From assembly GCA_003133565.1 (NCBI GenBank), contig PKYB01000042.1, forward strand, positions 10,053 through 74,052: a DNA stretch of 64,000 nucleotides. Reading direction: 5' to 3'. Shown one piece after another: positions 19,496 through 28,908 of this stretch (its first letter is position 1; each line of letters begins with the position of its first letter). This DNA is from Solirubrobacterales bacterium (lineage in GTDB: Bacteria > Actinomycetota > Thermoleophilia > Solirubrobacterales > Solirubrobacteraceae). The notes beneath the pieces were generated by a model. That model did not search any database. It was not told the DNA's origin and saw only the letters and a program-made list of their open reading frames with translations. The position numbers and the translations under genes are program-made.

Positions 19496-20213
19496 CGTCT
19501 GCCTCCGTGCGGCTCGGGCTGCGCGGCTCGCGCGAGGAGGGGTCCACCTCAACACGCATCGCCGCGGCGAGCTGGCCACCGATCGCGTGCTCGCGCCCGG
19601 CGAAGAGCACGAAGAGGGGGCCGCCGAACGGCTGCCGCTCGCGCACCGTGAGGCGATCGCCCGGTGAGATGCCACACTCCGCGAGGTAGCGGAGCATCTC
19701 GGGGTCGGAGTCCGAGACGCGCACGAACACGCCCTCGTCGCCGGCCTCCAGATCCTCGAGGCTGTAAGTCGAGCGTTCGTCCATTTCGAGCTCGGCGCTC
19801 GGGATCGGGTCGCCGTGCGGGTCGACCGTCGGATTGCCGAGCTTCGCCGCGATCAATTGCTCGAGATCCTCTGACAGCACGTGCTCGAGGACCTCTGCCT
19901 CCGCGTGAACCTGATCCCAGGGCATCCCCAGGGCGTCGGCGAGGAAGCTCTCGAGCAGGCGGTGGTGGCGGATCACCTCGAGCGCGAGCCGCCGACCGTC
20001 GAGCGTGAGGCGCACCCCCCGGTAGGGGACGTGCGTGGTCAATCCCAGCTCGTCGAGCCGCTTGAGCATCGCCGAGACGGAGCCGGGGGTGATGCCCAGT
20101 CGCTCGGCGAGGGCGTTGGTCGAAACCGGCTCACCGCTGCGGGACTCGAGGGCGAAGATCGCCTTCGAGTAGTCCTCGATCGCCGTCGAGCGCAACGGAG
20201 CGTTGGCTGCCAC
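19482..20213 (-). CDS. DtxR/MntR-family metal-dependent transcriptional regulator
   Basis: AIEDYSKAIFALESRSGEPVSTNALAERLGITPGSVSAMLKRLDELGL, HHRLLESFLADALGMPWDQVHAEAEVLEHVLSEDL; C-terminal FeoA-like domain. Confidence 0.93.
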   Translation of the reverse strand: MAANAPLRSTAIEDYSKAIFALESRSGEPVSTNALAERLGITPGSVSAMLKRLDELGLTTHVPYRGVRLTLDGRRLALEVIRHHRLLESFLADALGMPWDQVHAEAEVLEHVLSEDLEQLIAAKLGNPTVDPHGDPIPSAELEMDERSTYSLEDLEAGDEGVFVRVSDSDPEMLRYLAECGISPGDRLTVRERQPFGGPLFVLFAGREHAIGGQLAAAMRVEVDPSSREPRSPSRTEADDGGD

Positions 20214-20225
20214 TAGAAGAGGTTA

Positions 20226-20235
20226 TGGCATGCCA
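20226..20235. promoter_or_regulatory. candidate operator palindrome tggcatgcca upstream of the DtxR-family gene
   Basis: 10-bp perfect palindrome 13 bp upstream of the GTG start; position is the only support. Confidence 0.3.
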
Positions 20236-20507
20236 AGAGATTGGTCAAGGCTTGCCAGCAAATGAACTTCCGCGGTGGCAAAGTCCCTTGTCACGGCGCT
20301 CCGAGAGGCCTAACCAGAGCACAACTTGCGCCAACTCGAACCAAATCAATGCTCTGCCACGCTTATACCGCTCTTATGGAATGGGCCTTGTTCGACGGGC
20401 CGGTTGGCGGCGGGTGCAGCGGGGCGGCCGCGGTCCGGCGCTAAGGCGCTGCGACCAATCCGCTTTCGAGCCGTGGCCTGAGCACCCGCGATCAGCGTAA
20501 GGGCCGG

Positions 20508-21332
20508 GTGATCACGCATCATTTGGTCATGCACGAGACGCCTACCCATCGCCACGGCCGACACGCGCATAGCCATCCTCATCACGAGGCGCACCGGCAC
20601 CTGCGACACCCGGCGCGCTCACGGCCCACTGGCGAGACACCCGAGGACCGGCACCAGCACCGCCACGTGGAAGACCACCGCTCCGACGACCCCACCGACC
20701 ACGACCACGGCGAGCACGGCCACAGCCACGGCCTGGTCGACGAATCGATCAAGCGCTCGCGCGAGGGCCTGCGGGCGGTCGCGCTCTCACTTGCGCTGCT
20801 CGGCGTGGCGGCCGTGCTTCAGGCGCTCGTGTTCGCAGCCTCAGGCAGCATCGCCCTGCTCGCCGACCTGATTCACAACGGCGGCGATGCACTGACCGCG
20901 GTGCCACTCGGCATCGCGTTCCTGCTGCGTTCGCGCCGGGCTGAAAGATACGCGGGGCTTGCCGTTGTCGCGACGATCTTCATCTCGGCGGTTGTCGCTG
21001 CCGTCGAAGCCATCGATCGACTCATTCACCCCAGCACACCGACCCACCTATGGTTCCTCGCTGCGGCTGGCGTGATCGGGTTTCTCGGCAACTGGGCGGC
21101 TTCGCAGGTGCGTACGCGAGCCGGTCAGCGCCTGCGCTCGGCCGCACTGACCGCTGACGGTAACCACGCTCGCGTGGACGCCTTCGTCTCGCTCGCTGTG
21201 ATCCTCAGCGCCTGCGTCATCGCCCTCGGCGCACCCGTCGCCGACCCACTCATCGGCCTTGCGATCACGCTCGTCATCCTGCGCATCACCTGGTCGTCGT
21301 GGCTGACCGTCCGCGCCGAGGTCAGCCCCTAA
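20508..21332 (+). CDS. cation diffusion facilitator (CDF) transporter with long His-rich N-terminus
   Basis: His/Asp-rich region (HRHGRHAHSHPHHEAHRH ... HDHGEHGHSHG) followed by the CDF core (SIALLADLIHNGGDALTAVPLGIAF, ADGNHARVDAFVSLAVILSA). ATG at 20529 is an alternative start. Confidence 0.9.
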   Translation: MITHHLVMHETPTHRHGRHAHSHPHHEAHRHLRHPARSRPTGETPEDRHQHRHVEDHRSDDPTDHDHGEHGHSHGLVDESIKRSREGLRAVALSLALLGVAAVLQALVFAASGSIALLADLIHNGGDALTAVPLGIAFLLRSRRAERYAGLAVVATIFISAVVAAVEAIDRLIHPSTPTHLWFLAAAGVIGFLGNWAASQVRTRAGQRLRSAALTADGNHARVDAFVSLAVILSACVIALGAPVADPLIGLAITLVILRITWSSWLTVRAEVSP

Positions 21333-21344
21333 CGCGTACGGCAC

Positions 21345-21432
21345 GGAGAGGGAGGGATTCGAACCCTCGGACGAAGTTTCCCCCGTCACGCGATTTCCAG
21401 TCGCGCCCGTTCAACCGCTCCGGCACCTCTCC
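21345..21432 (-). tRNA. tRNA-Ser (anticodon GGA)
   Basis: Reverse complement GGAGAGGTGCCGGAGCGGTTGAACGGGCGCGACTGGAAATCGCG...GGTTCGAATCCCTCCCTCTCC: 7-bp acceptor stem, long variable arm, anticodon loop CTGGAAA. Confidence 0.95.
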
Positions 21433-21455
21433 AGGCGTGAGCGAAGCCCAAGGCT

Positions 21456-21653
21456 ATGCCACGCGGTATCCTGCCGCTCAGGATGCTCGCATTCAGCGAA
21501 GCCGTCGACAAGACATTCGGCTTGGTCGCCGTCTTCGGCGGCATCGGCGTCGTCGCCAATGTGTTGATCGTCTACATCCTGCTCCAGGTGCGAGGCGAGC
21601 ATCAGCAGAACGAGCAGTACCGCGCTGAGCGCCAGCGGCGCTTCGGCAGCTAG
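21456..21653 (+). CDS. small single-TM hypothetical protein
   Basis: 65 aa with one TM (TFGLVAVFGGIGVVANVLIVYILLQV). Confidence 0.45.
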   Translation: MPRGILPLRMLAFSEAVDKTFGLVAVFGGIGVVANVLIVYILLQVRGEHQQNEQYRAERQRRFGS

Positions 21654-21685
21654 CAAGCCGGTACTCGAGCGCCGCTGCGCGCCTT

Positions 21686-22792
21686 TCAGGAAAGCGTGAT
21701 CGCGTAGATCTGCGAGCTTGCCTGGCCGCTTGGTTCGGCGCCTCCGGCCAGCAGGATCTTCTTGTCCGAGAGTCCCACGGCGTCGGCGCCAGCCAACTGC
21801 AGCGGCAGCGAGCCAACGCGCGTGACGCGTCCGCTGCTCGGTGCGATCGAGAAGATCGCGTCCGTTTCGCTACCGCTCGAGTTGCCTTCGCCGCCGAGCA
21901 CGATGATCTGGTGGTCGAGGCCGGCGACCGCCGTCTGCGTCAACGCGACCGGCAAGGCGCCTAGCTTGCTGACCGCGTCGGTGCTCGGATCGAAGCGGTA
22001 GATCGTCTTGCTCGCCGATCCGTCGTCAGAACCGCCGACGATGTAGATCTTGCCGCCAATCGCCACTGCAGCGGCGTGCGTCAACGGTTCGGGCAGCGTC
22101 GCGACGCTGTTGGTGCCGTTGGCGGCGCTGTAGGAAACGATCGAGTCGAGATCGGCGCTACCGCTGGAGCCACCGATCACATATGCGGTGTCGCCGATCG
22201 CCGCGACCGCGGCATCGACCGTGGGTTGGGGAAGCTCGCCGACGTTCGTCGGGTTCGCGCCGGCCGCGCTCATCGCGAGGATCGAAGCCGTCGGGTTGCT
22301 GTCGGCTCCACCGAAGAGATAGACGCTTGAGCCGAGCCGCGCCGCGCCCGATCCGGCCAGCGGCAGCGGGAGCTGGCCGGGCGAGGACGTGCTCGCGCCA
22401 TCGAAGCTCTGGATCTCATCGAGCGGCGTTGCCGCGGAGTCGAGCCCGCCGAAGAACAGCGCGCCAGTCGAGTCGAGTGTCACCGCGGAGCCGGCGCTGA
22501 TCGCGCTTGCGAGCGTGCCGATCGGCTTTACGGCGACGCTTACTCGTATGCCGCTCCCGGCGCGTTTGGACGCCGCCGAACGCGTGGCCGTGCGCTTGAG
22601 GCTTGAAGTGTTGCTGGCCGCCGAGCCGCCGAGGTGCACCCCGAGCGTCAGGGCCGTGACCACGAGAACTGCAAGGGCCGCGGCGAGCAGTGCTCCGAAG
22701 GCCCGCAGGCGGCGGCGCTTGCGTGCCACGCGGGCCGTCGGCGAGCGTCGTCGCGGCGAGTGGACCTGAGTCTGGGCTTGTACCTCGCTCAC
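21686..22792 (-). CDS. membrane-anchored Kelch-type beta-propeller protein
   Basis: N-terminal TM; repeated (A/T)A(V)(A)IGGKIYIVGGS...LPEP/LPLPL blades. Confidence 0.8.
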   Translation of the reverse strand: MSEVQAQTQVHSPRRRSPTARVARKRRRLRAFGALLAAALAVLVVTALTLGVHLGGSAASNTSSLKRTATRSAASKRAGSGIRVSVAVKPIGTLASAISAGSAVTLDSTGALFFGGLDSAATPLDEIQSFDGASTSSPGQLPLPLAGSGAARLGSSVYLFGGADSNPTASILAMSAAGANPTNVGELPQPTVDAAVAAIGDTAYVIGGSSGSADLDSIVSYSAANGTNSVATLPEPLTHAAAVAIGGKIYIVGGSDDGSASKTIYRFDPSTDAVSKLGALPVALTQTAVAGLDHQIIVLGGEGNSSGSETDAIFSIAPSSGRVTRVGSLPLQLAGADAVGLSDKKILLAGGAEPSGQASSQIYAITLS

Positions 22793-23072
22793 GCTCGCGT
22801 CATCTCTCGGCGTGCGTTGGCCCTTGGTCGCGCGAAGATGACCGCCGCCCGAAGATCACACCGATGGTCACTATGCGCCAAATCATGGGGAGCGCCCCAC
22901 GTGCCTCGCTCGCGAGCGGCAATTAACTGTAGAAGGGATCGGACCAGCCGGGTGAGCCGTTGTCAAGCACAAACGTGGTCTCGTAGGCTAGACACATCGT
23001 CGAGGCGGTAGTTGCGTGCGCCGTGGCGCCGAGAATGCGTCCTGGTCAGACGATCCGGGTAGCCTGCGTCAG

Positions 23073-23789
23073 ATCTGCGGTCGCTACACAAACGTTGCTG
23101 ATCCAGCCGCGCTCGAGCAGCGTTTCGGCGTCACGATCCCGTTCAGCGAAGGCACGCGCCGCTACAACATCGCTCCGACCCAGACCGTCGTCGCAATCGT
23201 GCTCGGCGACGACGGCCTGCCCGAGGCGCGGGCGATGCGCTGGGGCCTGATCCCGCCTTGGGCAAAGGACGCGCGAATCGCCTACAAGATGATCAACGCG
23301 CGTTCGGAGACCGCCGACGAGAAGCCAGCGTACAAACGACTGATTGGGAGGGCGGCACGTCGCGCACTGCTGCCCGCCGATGGCTTTTATGAGTGGCTCG
23401 CGCCCGAGGATCGCAAGCAACCGCGTGTGCCGTTTCGCTTCACGCTGGCCGACGGATCACTGTTTGCGTTTGCGGGCCTGTGGACGCCGTCGTTTCTCGA
23501 GCCGGAGTCGCCGGATGGCGAGCGCGAGGAGATCGCGACGGTAACGATTCTCACGACCACCGCCAACGCGGTCGTCGCCCGTCTGCATGACCGGATGCCG
23601 GTGATCCTTCCCGACCACGGGAGCGAGCTGGCGTGGCTGTCGCCCGATCTCGACGCCGCCGCCGCAAAGGCGCTGTGCGTACCGCTCGCGCCGCAGTTGC
23701 TGGTCGCAACGCCCGCCAACCCGCTGCTCAACAAGGTCGCAAGCGGCGTACCGGAAGGGCCCGAGCTGCTGGTCGCCGCCGCGGCCTAA
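23073..23789 (+). CDS. SRAP (SOS response-associated peptidase, YedK/HMCES-like) protein, apparent ATC start
   Basis: (I)CGRYTNVADPAALEQRFG...RRYNIAPTQTV...MRWGLIPPWAKD...INARSETADEKPAYK...CLLPADGFYEW-like (RRALLPADGFYEWL). The catalytic Cys directly follows ATC at 23073; ORF extends to 23016. Confidence 0.9.
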   Translation: MCGRYTNVADPAALEQRFGVTIPFSEGTRRYNIAPTQTVVAIVLGDDGLPEARAMRWGLIPPWAKDARIAYKMINARSETADEKPAYKRLIGRAARRALLPADGFYEWLAPEDRKQPRVPFRFTLADGSLFAFAGLWTPSFLEPESPDGEREEIATVTILTTTANAVVARLHDRMPVILPDHGSELAWLSPDLDAAAAKALCVPLAPQLLVATPANPLLNKVASGVPEGPELLVAAAA

Positions 23790-24619
23790 GCTGGCGCCGT
23801 CGCCGCCAGGCGATCGGCGCGCGAGCGCTCGAGCCAGTGCGTCACGACTGCCCAGGCCTCGCTGTCGGGGTCCACGTGGCGACGGTGGCCGCCGGCCTCG
23901 CCGGCGAGTTCGACGAGCTCAACCTCGGCGCCCGCGGCGCGCGCTGCGGCTGCGTAGTTGCGACTGCGGCGAACGGAGACCGTCCGGTCCTCGGTCCCGT
24001 GCACCAGCAACACAGGCAGCGGAAGCGGCACGCGGCCGATCGGGTCGGCGATCGCGTAGCGCTCGGGGAACTGCTCGGGCGAGCCACCCATCAACCAGCC
24101 CACCGCGCCGCCCGGGGTCTCGCGGTAACAAGTGGCGAGATCATTGACGCCGGCCTGGGCAATTGCGGCGATTGGCCTGAGCGCCGGGTCTGCACCGGGC
24201 GCACCGTTCGGCAGATCTGCGCGGCCGGCGGCCCACAGCGCCAGCTGACCGCCTGCGGAATGGCCAAGCAGCGTGACCCGCTCGAGGTCGAGCGGGGCGT
24301 CGATCGTGCGCAGATGATCGATCGCGGCGGCGACGTCGACGAAGGTCAGTGGCCAGCCGCCACCCTGGCCGCGGCCGACGCGGCGGTACTCGATGTTCCA
24401 CACCGCCCAGCCGCGTCGCATGAGATCGCCGGCAATGCCGCGCATCACGACCTTGCCCCAGCCGGCGGCCCAGGAGCCCCCGTGAATCGTTACGACAACG
24501 GGATGCGGGCCGGCGCCCGCTGGGAGGAGTAGCTCAGCGCGCTGGCAGCGATGCGCATCGCCGTAGCGATAGGAGCGTCGCGGCGTGATGAGGTCGAGCA
24601 GCAGGCGTGTGCGTGACAC
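23786..24619 (-). CDS. alpha/beta hydrolase (esterase/carboxylesterase-like)
   Basis: HGGSWAAGWG oxyanion region, LLGHSAGGQLALWAAG nucleophile elbow, VLLVHGTEDRTV. Confidence 0.9.
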   Translation of the reverse strand: MSRTRLLLDLITPRRSYRYGDAHRCQRAELLLPAGAGPHPVVVTIHGGSWAAGWGKVVMRGIAGDLMRRGWAVWNIEYRRVGRGQGGGWPLTFVDVAAAIDHLRTIDAPLDLERVTLLGHSAGGQLALWAAGRADLPNGAPGADPALRPIAAIAQAGVNDLATCYRETPGGAVGWLMGGSPEQFPERYAIADPIGRVPLPLPVLLVHGTEDRTVSVRRSRNYAAAARAAGAEVELVELAGEAGGHRRHVDPDSEAWAVVTHWLERSRADRLAATAPA

Positions 24620-24634
24620 CGCAGGGGAGTGCGT

Positions 24635-25111
24635 TCAGGACCCGTCCCACGGATCATCCTCGGTGCTCGCCGCACGCTCGATCCGCTCGAGAACCTCGTC
24701 GGCGCGGCGATCCTCGACCATTGCGGCCAAAGCGCTTGAGATCGTCGGCGCCCAGATCCGCCGCACCGTCGGCGGCTCACTGAATGGGTCGCCCAGCTCC
24801 GACCAATCCACCGAAACCGCTGCTCGCTTGGGGCTGGGGGCGTCCTGCGGCTCGCCGCCGGCCTCGAGGTTGATCTGTGCACGCCAGCCGTTGGGACACA
24901 ACTCGCCCATCACCGCGCGCGCTCGCGCTTCGTCGCTCAGCGGCACCGGCTTAGCCCGGCCGCGACGGATCTCGCGCGTTCCCAGCAGGCCGGCGAGCGC
25001 CAGCAGCACGGCCCCGGCGAGTGCCAGCTCGACCTGCGTGATCACCAATCCGGCGCGCGTGACGCTGCTCGAGAGTGACTCAGCGAGCAGTGTTGTCAGC
25101 GCAGCCAACAA
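24635..25111 (-). CDS. hypothetical protein with N-terminal TM
   Basis: 158-aa ORF; VELALAGAVLLALAGLLGTREIRRGR. Confidence 0.45.
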   Translation of the reverse strand: MLAALTTLLAESLSSSVTRAGLVITQVELALAGAVLLALAGLLGTREIRRGRAKPVPLSDEARARAVMGELCPNGWRAQINLEAGGEPQDAPSPKRAAVSVDWSELGDPFSEPPTVRRIWAPTISSALAAMVEDRRADEVLERIERAASTEDDPWDGS

Positions 25112-25212
25112 GGGAGCGCAGACGCTACTAGCCTCGGCGCGAACGTCAAGTGCGAAGCGTCAACGTTAGTAACGAGGGCGATCGCCGTGCGCGCGACGTG
25201 CGCTCAAAAGCG

Positions 25213-27861
25213 CTAGCTCGCGGCCTGGGAGAGCACTGAATTCGATTGTGGTTCCGCGGCCTCGCCCTGATCCAACGCGTCTGTCGATGCGTCGTCCGCC
25301 GTCGGGATCCAGCGCAGCAGCGCCTCGCTGAGGTCGGTGTGGCGCACAGGCTTGGTGATGTAATCGTCCATCCCCGCCTCGAGGCAGCGCTCCCGATCTC
25401 CGGTCATGGCATGGGCAGTCATCGCGATCACTGGTGTGCGTCGGTCGCCTCGCTCGCGGCGGCGCAGCTCGGTGGTCGCCGCGTAGCCGTCCATCGCGGG
25501 CATTTGGCAGTCCATCAGGACGGCGTCGAAGCGCTGTTTGGCGAGTGCTTCGAGTGCTTGCACGCCGTCGTTGACCACGAGGACACGACAACCGCAGCGT
25601 TCGAGTGCGCGCGTGGCGACGATCTGGTTGACCGGGCTGTCCTCGGCGACCAGGACGAGCGGTAGCTCCAACCAAAGGGGTGCCAGCGCTGCGTTCGCCT
25701 TGGCGAGTGGAGCCGGTACGTCTGATGCGGCCACGTTCGCCAGCTCCACCTCGACCCAGAAAGTGCTCCCACGTCCCGGTGTGCTTTCGCCGTTGATCGT
25801 TCCGCCCATCAGCTCGACGATCTCGCGGGCGATGGAAAGACCCAACCCGGTGCCGCCGTACAAGCGTGTCGTTGAGACATCGGCCTGGGTGAATGGCTCG
25901 AACATTCGTTGCAGGCTCTCGGGCTCGATGCCGATGCCGGTGTCGGTTACCGCGATGCGGATCGCCGTGCTTTCGTCCCGCGTAGCGGCCGCGCTGACGT
26001 GGACGGTGACCGCTCCGACCGATGTGAACTTGACTGCGTTGGCGACAAGATTCGCGAGGACCTGGTTCAGCCGCCTGCCGTCTCCGTGCGCGCGACGCGG
26101 AACGTCGCTCTCGATCTCGACCTCGAGGCCCAGGCCCTTCGCTCTGGCAAGCGCGCCTGCGACCGCGCAGGCTTCCTTGATCGTGTCGACAAGCTCGAAG
26201 TTTGCGACGTCGAGTGTGAGGTGACCGGTTTCGATCTTGGACAGGTCGAGGATGTCGTTGATCAGCGCCAACATGTGCTCGCCGGATGACGCAATCTGCT
26301 CGGCGCATGCGCGCTGCTCGTCCGTCAGACCCATATCGAGCAGTGCGTCGGTCATGCCGATCACGGCGTTCATCGGAGTGCGAACCTCGTGGCTCACGTT
26401 CGCCAGGAACGCCGACTTGGTGTTCGACGCCTCGACCGCCCGGTCGTGCGCCCTTGCGGCTTCGGCGGCAAGCCTTTTGCGCTCCGTGACGTCGTTGTAG
26501 AGCGCGATTCGACATTCCCGCCCGTCCACGGTCACGCTGTCGCTGCTGACATCGACATCGATGATCGTGCCGTCCTTGCGTTGATGGCGCATCGTGGAAC
26601 CAGCGGCGCCGCCAACGCCCGCGTTCCCCGCACCCGAAGTGGTTTCTGGGTCGGCGAGCGGCCGCTCGACGCCGGCGCTCGGCTCGAGGTCGAGGACCGT
26701 CATTTCACGAAGCTCTTTGCGTGAGTAGCCGTAACTTGCAACCATCGCGTTGCTCGCGGCGACGATCTCCAGGGTCTGGCTGTCGTAGGTCACCATCGGC
26801 AGCGGGTTCTGCTCGAAGAGCAGCCGGTAGCGCTCCTCGCTCGAGCGCAGCTGCTGGCGGGCGAGACGCAGGGCGGGACGGAAGGCGAGGCGCCCGCCGG
26901 CGAGGACGACCGTGATCGCGGCCAGACCAACGGCGATCGGGCCGAGGTGGTACCACGTGCCAACGACCAGGATCGCCAAGCTCGAAACCGTCAACAGGCC
27001 AGGTAGAACGAATCCAGAGACGCGCTGCAGCGCAAAGCGGTCGGATCCTTTTTCGGTCACCCACATCGCCATCGCGAACATCAGGATCGAGAACGGCCAC
27101 GCGACGGCGTTTAGAACGTCGCTGAATTGCGACGCGCCACTCTGCGGCTGGACGAAATTGATCGTGTCTCCGGCTGCGTTTACCGCGATGCCGATGGCCA
27201 TCAGCACCAGGGCCGCCCTTCTGGGGCTAGCTACGAACACCGTGCTGCCGACGACCAGGCCCAGTAGTAAGAGGTCGGCGACGGGAAACCCCAGGTTCGT
27301 GGCGACCGCGAGTGAAGCACCTTTGACCACCTGTGCGATGCCGTGAAACGCAAGCGCCGAACACAGCGCCCCCATGCCGAGCGCCGCGATCGCGCCGTCG
27401 AGCCAGTTTGGTGCATCTCCCCGCGTTATCTCCTCACGCACGAACAGAATGACCGCCACCAGCGCGAGGGGATAGAAGAAGAAGAAGAAGCCATCGGCCA
27501 GCGTTGGCGTCGGCGGTGTCGCACCGCTCAGTGACGCGAACGTGAACAGGAGGTCGCCGAGCGTCCATGAGAGGCAGGCCGTGCCCATTACGAGGGCTAC
27601 GCGTTGATGGCGATGGGGGCGAAGCCCGCTCGCCAGGCACAGTGAGCACGCCGCAAGTTGAAATCCGACTACGAGCCAGCCATCCAGCAAGGGCGAGAAC
27701 TGCCATGCGTGACGGACCACCATGAGGCCGAGATAGGCGGCGAGCATGGCGGCGAGCAGCGCGAAGCCGAGCCACACCACCTTCGGCGCGCCATCGCCGG
27801 GCGTGATCTCGGGCGTCGGGTTGCGCACGCGCGCCGAGCTTGTGACCGGCATTGCGGACAT
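25213..27861 (-). CDS. hybrid sensor histidine kinase (N-terminal membrane sensor, PAS, HisKA, HATPase, REC)
   Basis: YRLLFEQNPLPMVTYDSQTLEIVAASNAM (PAS), FLANVSHEVRTPMNAVIGMTDALL (HisKA), DTGIGIEPESLQRMFEPFTQ, GTGLGLSIAREIVELMGG, VLVAEDSPVNQIVATRAL...VLMDCQMPAMDGYAATTELR (REC). ORF extends to 27942. Confidence 0.93.
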   Translation of the reverse strand: MSAMPVTSSARVRNPTPEITPGDGAPKVVWLGFALLAAMLAAYLGLMVVRHAWQFSPLLDGWLVVGFQLAACSLCLASGLRPHRHQRVALVMGTACLSWTLGDLLFTFASLSGATPPTPTLADGFFFFFYPLALVAVILFVREEITRGDAPNWLDGAIAALGMGALCSALAFHGIAQVVKGASLAVATNLGFPVADLLLLGLVVGSTVFVASPRRAALVLMAIGIAVNAAGDTINFVQPQSGASQFSDVLNAVAWPFSILMFAMAMWVTEKGSDRFALQRVSGFVLPGLLTVSSLAILVVGTWYHLGPIAVGLAAITVVLAGGRLAFRPALRLARQQLRSSEERYRLLFEQNPLPMVTYDSQTLEIVAASNAMVASYGYSRKELREMTVLDLEPSAGVERPLADPETTSGAGNAGVGGAAGSTMRHQRKDGTIIDVDVSSDSVTVDGRECRIALYNDVTERKRLAAEAARAHDRAVEASNTKSAFLANVSHEVRTPMNAVIGMTDALLDMGLTDEQRACAEQIASSGEHMLALINDILDLSKIETGHLTLDVANFELVDTIKEACAVAGALARAKGLGLEVEIESDVPRRAHGDGRRLNQVLANLVANAVKFTSVGAVTVHVSAAATRDESTAIRIAVTDTGIGIEPESLQRMFEPFTQADVSTTRLYGGTGLGLSIAREIVELMGGTINGESTPGRGSTFWVEVELANVAASDVPAPLAKANAALAPLWLELPLVLVAEDSPVNQIVATRALERCGCRVLVVNDGVQALEALAKQRFDAVLMDCQMPAMDGYAATTELRRRERGDRRTPVIAMTAHAMTGDRERCLEAGMDDYITKPVRHTDLSEALLRWIPTADDASTDALDQGEAAEPQSNSVLSQAAS

Positions 27862-27948
27862 GCCCACGTATCGGCGCAATGAGGCCGTTCTTGAGCCTTC
27901 GCTCGTTGATCCCGACGCAAGAACCACATGGCGGTGGCGCACTCGGCG

Positions 27949-27982
27949 AGCGGAGAGGGAGAGATTCGACCTCTCGGTACGC
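27949..27982 (-). repeat. tRNA-Ser 3'-end remnant (direct repeat, left copy)
   Basis: agcggagagggagagattcgacctctcggtacgc matches 32514-32547 (3' end of tRNA-Ser CGA) at 32 of 34 positions, same orientation. Confidence 0.85.
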
Positions 27983-27990
27983 TTCTAGCG

Positions 27991-28908
27991 GTGTCGAACG
28001 TCGAGCAGGTCGTTGAGGCTACGAGGAAGCGGCTCGGGGCGGTTGGTGTGTGGTCAGGCACGCTGCGCGCCGCCGCGGTGGCTGACGAACCGGCCGCGAT
28101 CCGCCGCATTGAGGAGCTCGGGTACGGTTCGGTGTGGACCGGAGAGGGGATCGGTGGCAAGGATGCGTTCGCCCATGCCGCGATGGCACTGGCGTCGTCC
28201 TCGCGGATCATCTTCGGTACCGGCATCGCCAATGTTTGGGCGCGTCACCCAGCGACGATGGAGGGCGGCGCGGCGACGCTTGCCGCCGCGTGGCCGGGAC
28301 GGTTCGTGCTCGGAGTCGGGGCTAGCCATGCGACGATGGTCGAGCGCAGCGGACAGGTCTACGGCAACCCGGTGGCGCACATGGCGCAATACCTCGCCGA
28401 GATGGATGACGCGGTCGTCGACTCGCCGGACACGCCGGTGCCCTTTGCGCGCGTGCTGGCGGCGCTGCGTCCCCGGATGCTCGAACTCGCCCGCGAGCAC
28501 GCCCACGGCGCCCACCCGTATTTCGTTCCGCCATCTCACACTCCGATGGCGCGCAAGATCCTCGGAGCGGACCGCCTCCTCATCCCCGAGCAGGCAATCG
28601 CGCTGATCACCGATCCTGGCGAAGCGCGACGCGTCGCTCGCAAGCACATGGCCCTCTACTTGACGCTGCCCAACTACTTGAACAGCCTGCGACACCTCGG
28701 CTTCGACGACGAGGACCTGTCGGGCGCCGGCAGCGACCGCCTCGTCGACGCGATCGTCGCCTGGGGCGATGAGCAGTCCATCGTCGACCGGATCGTCGAG
28801 TTGCGCTCCACGGGTGCCGACCACGTGGTTGTGCAACCGCTCGCCGACGACCTCCCCGGCGTCCTCGCACAACTCGAGCGGCTCGCCCCAGCGCTAGCCA
28901 GCCTCTGA
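27991..28908 (+). CDS. LLM-class (luciferase-like, probably F420-dependent) oxidoreductase
   Basis: GTG start at 27991; ELGYGSVWTGEGIGGKDAF, GTGIANVWARHPATMEGGAATLAAAWPGRFVLGVGASH. Confidence 0.88.
   Translation: MSNVEQVVEATRKRLGAVGVWSGTLRAAAVADEPAAIRRIEELGYGSVWTGEGIGGKDAFAHAAMALASSSRIIFGTGIANVWARHPATMEGGAATLAAAWPGRFVLGVGASHATMVERSGQVYGNPVAHMAQYLAEMDDAVVDSPDTPVPFARVLAALRPRMLELAREHAHGAHPYFVPPSHTPMARKILGADRLLIPEQAIALITDPGEARRVARKHMALYLTLPNYLNSLRHLGFDDEDLSGAGSDRLVDAIVAWGDEQSIVDRIVELRSTGADHVVVQPLADDLPGVLAQLERLAPALASL

Noticed and set aside
18071-19651. 526-aa plus-strand ORF antisense to the Nramp gene
   Set aside because: Asp/Glu/Arg-rich shadow translation of a multi-TM gene; no family signature.
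25166-26515. 449-aa ORF overlapping the hybrid histidine kinase
   Set aside because: Arg-rich alternate-frame reading of a well-supported HisKA/HATPase/REC coding region.
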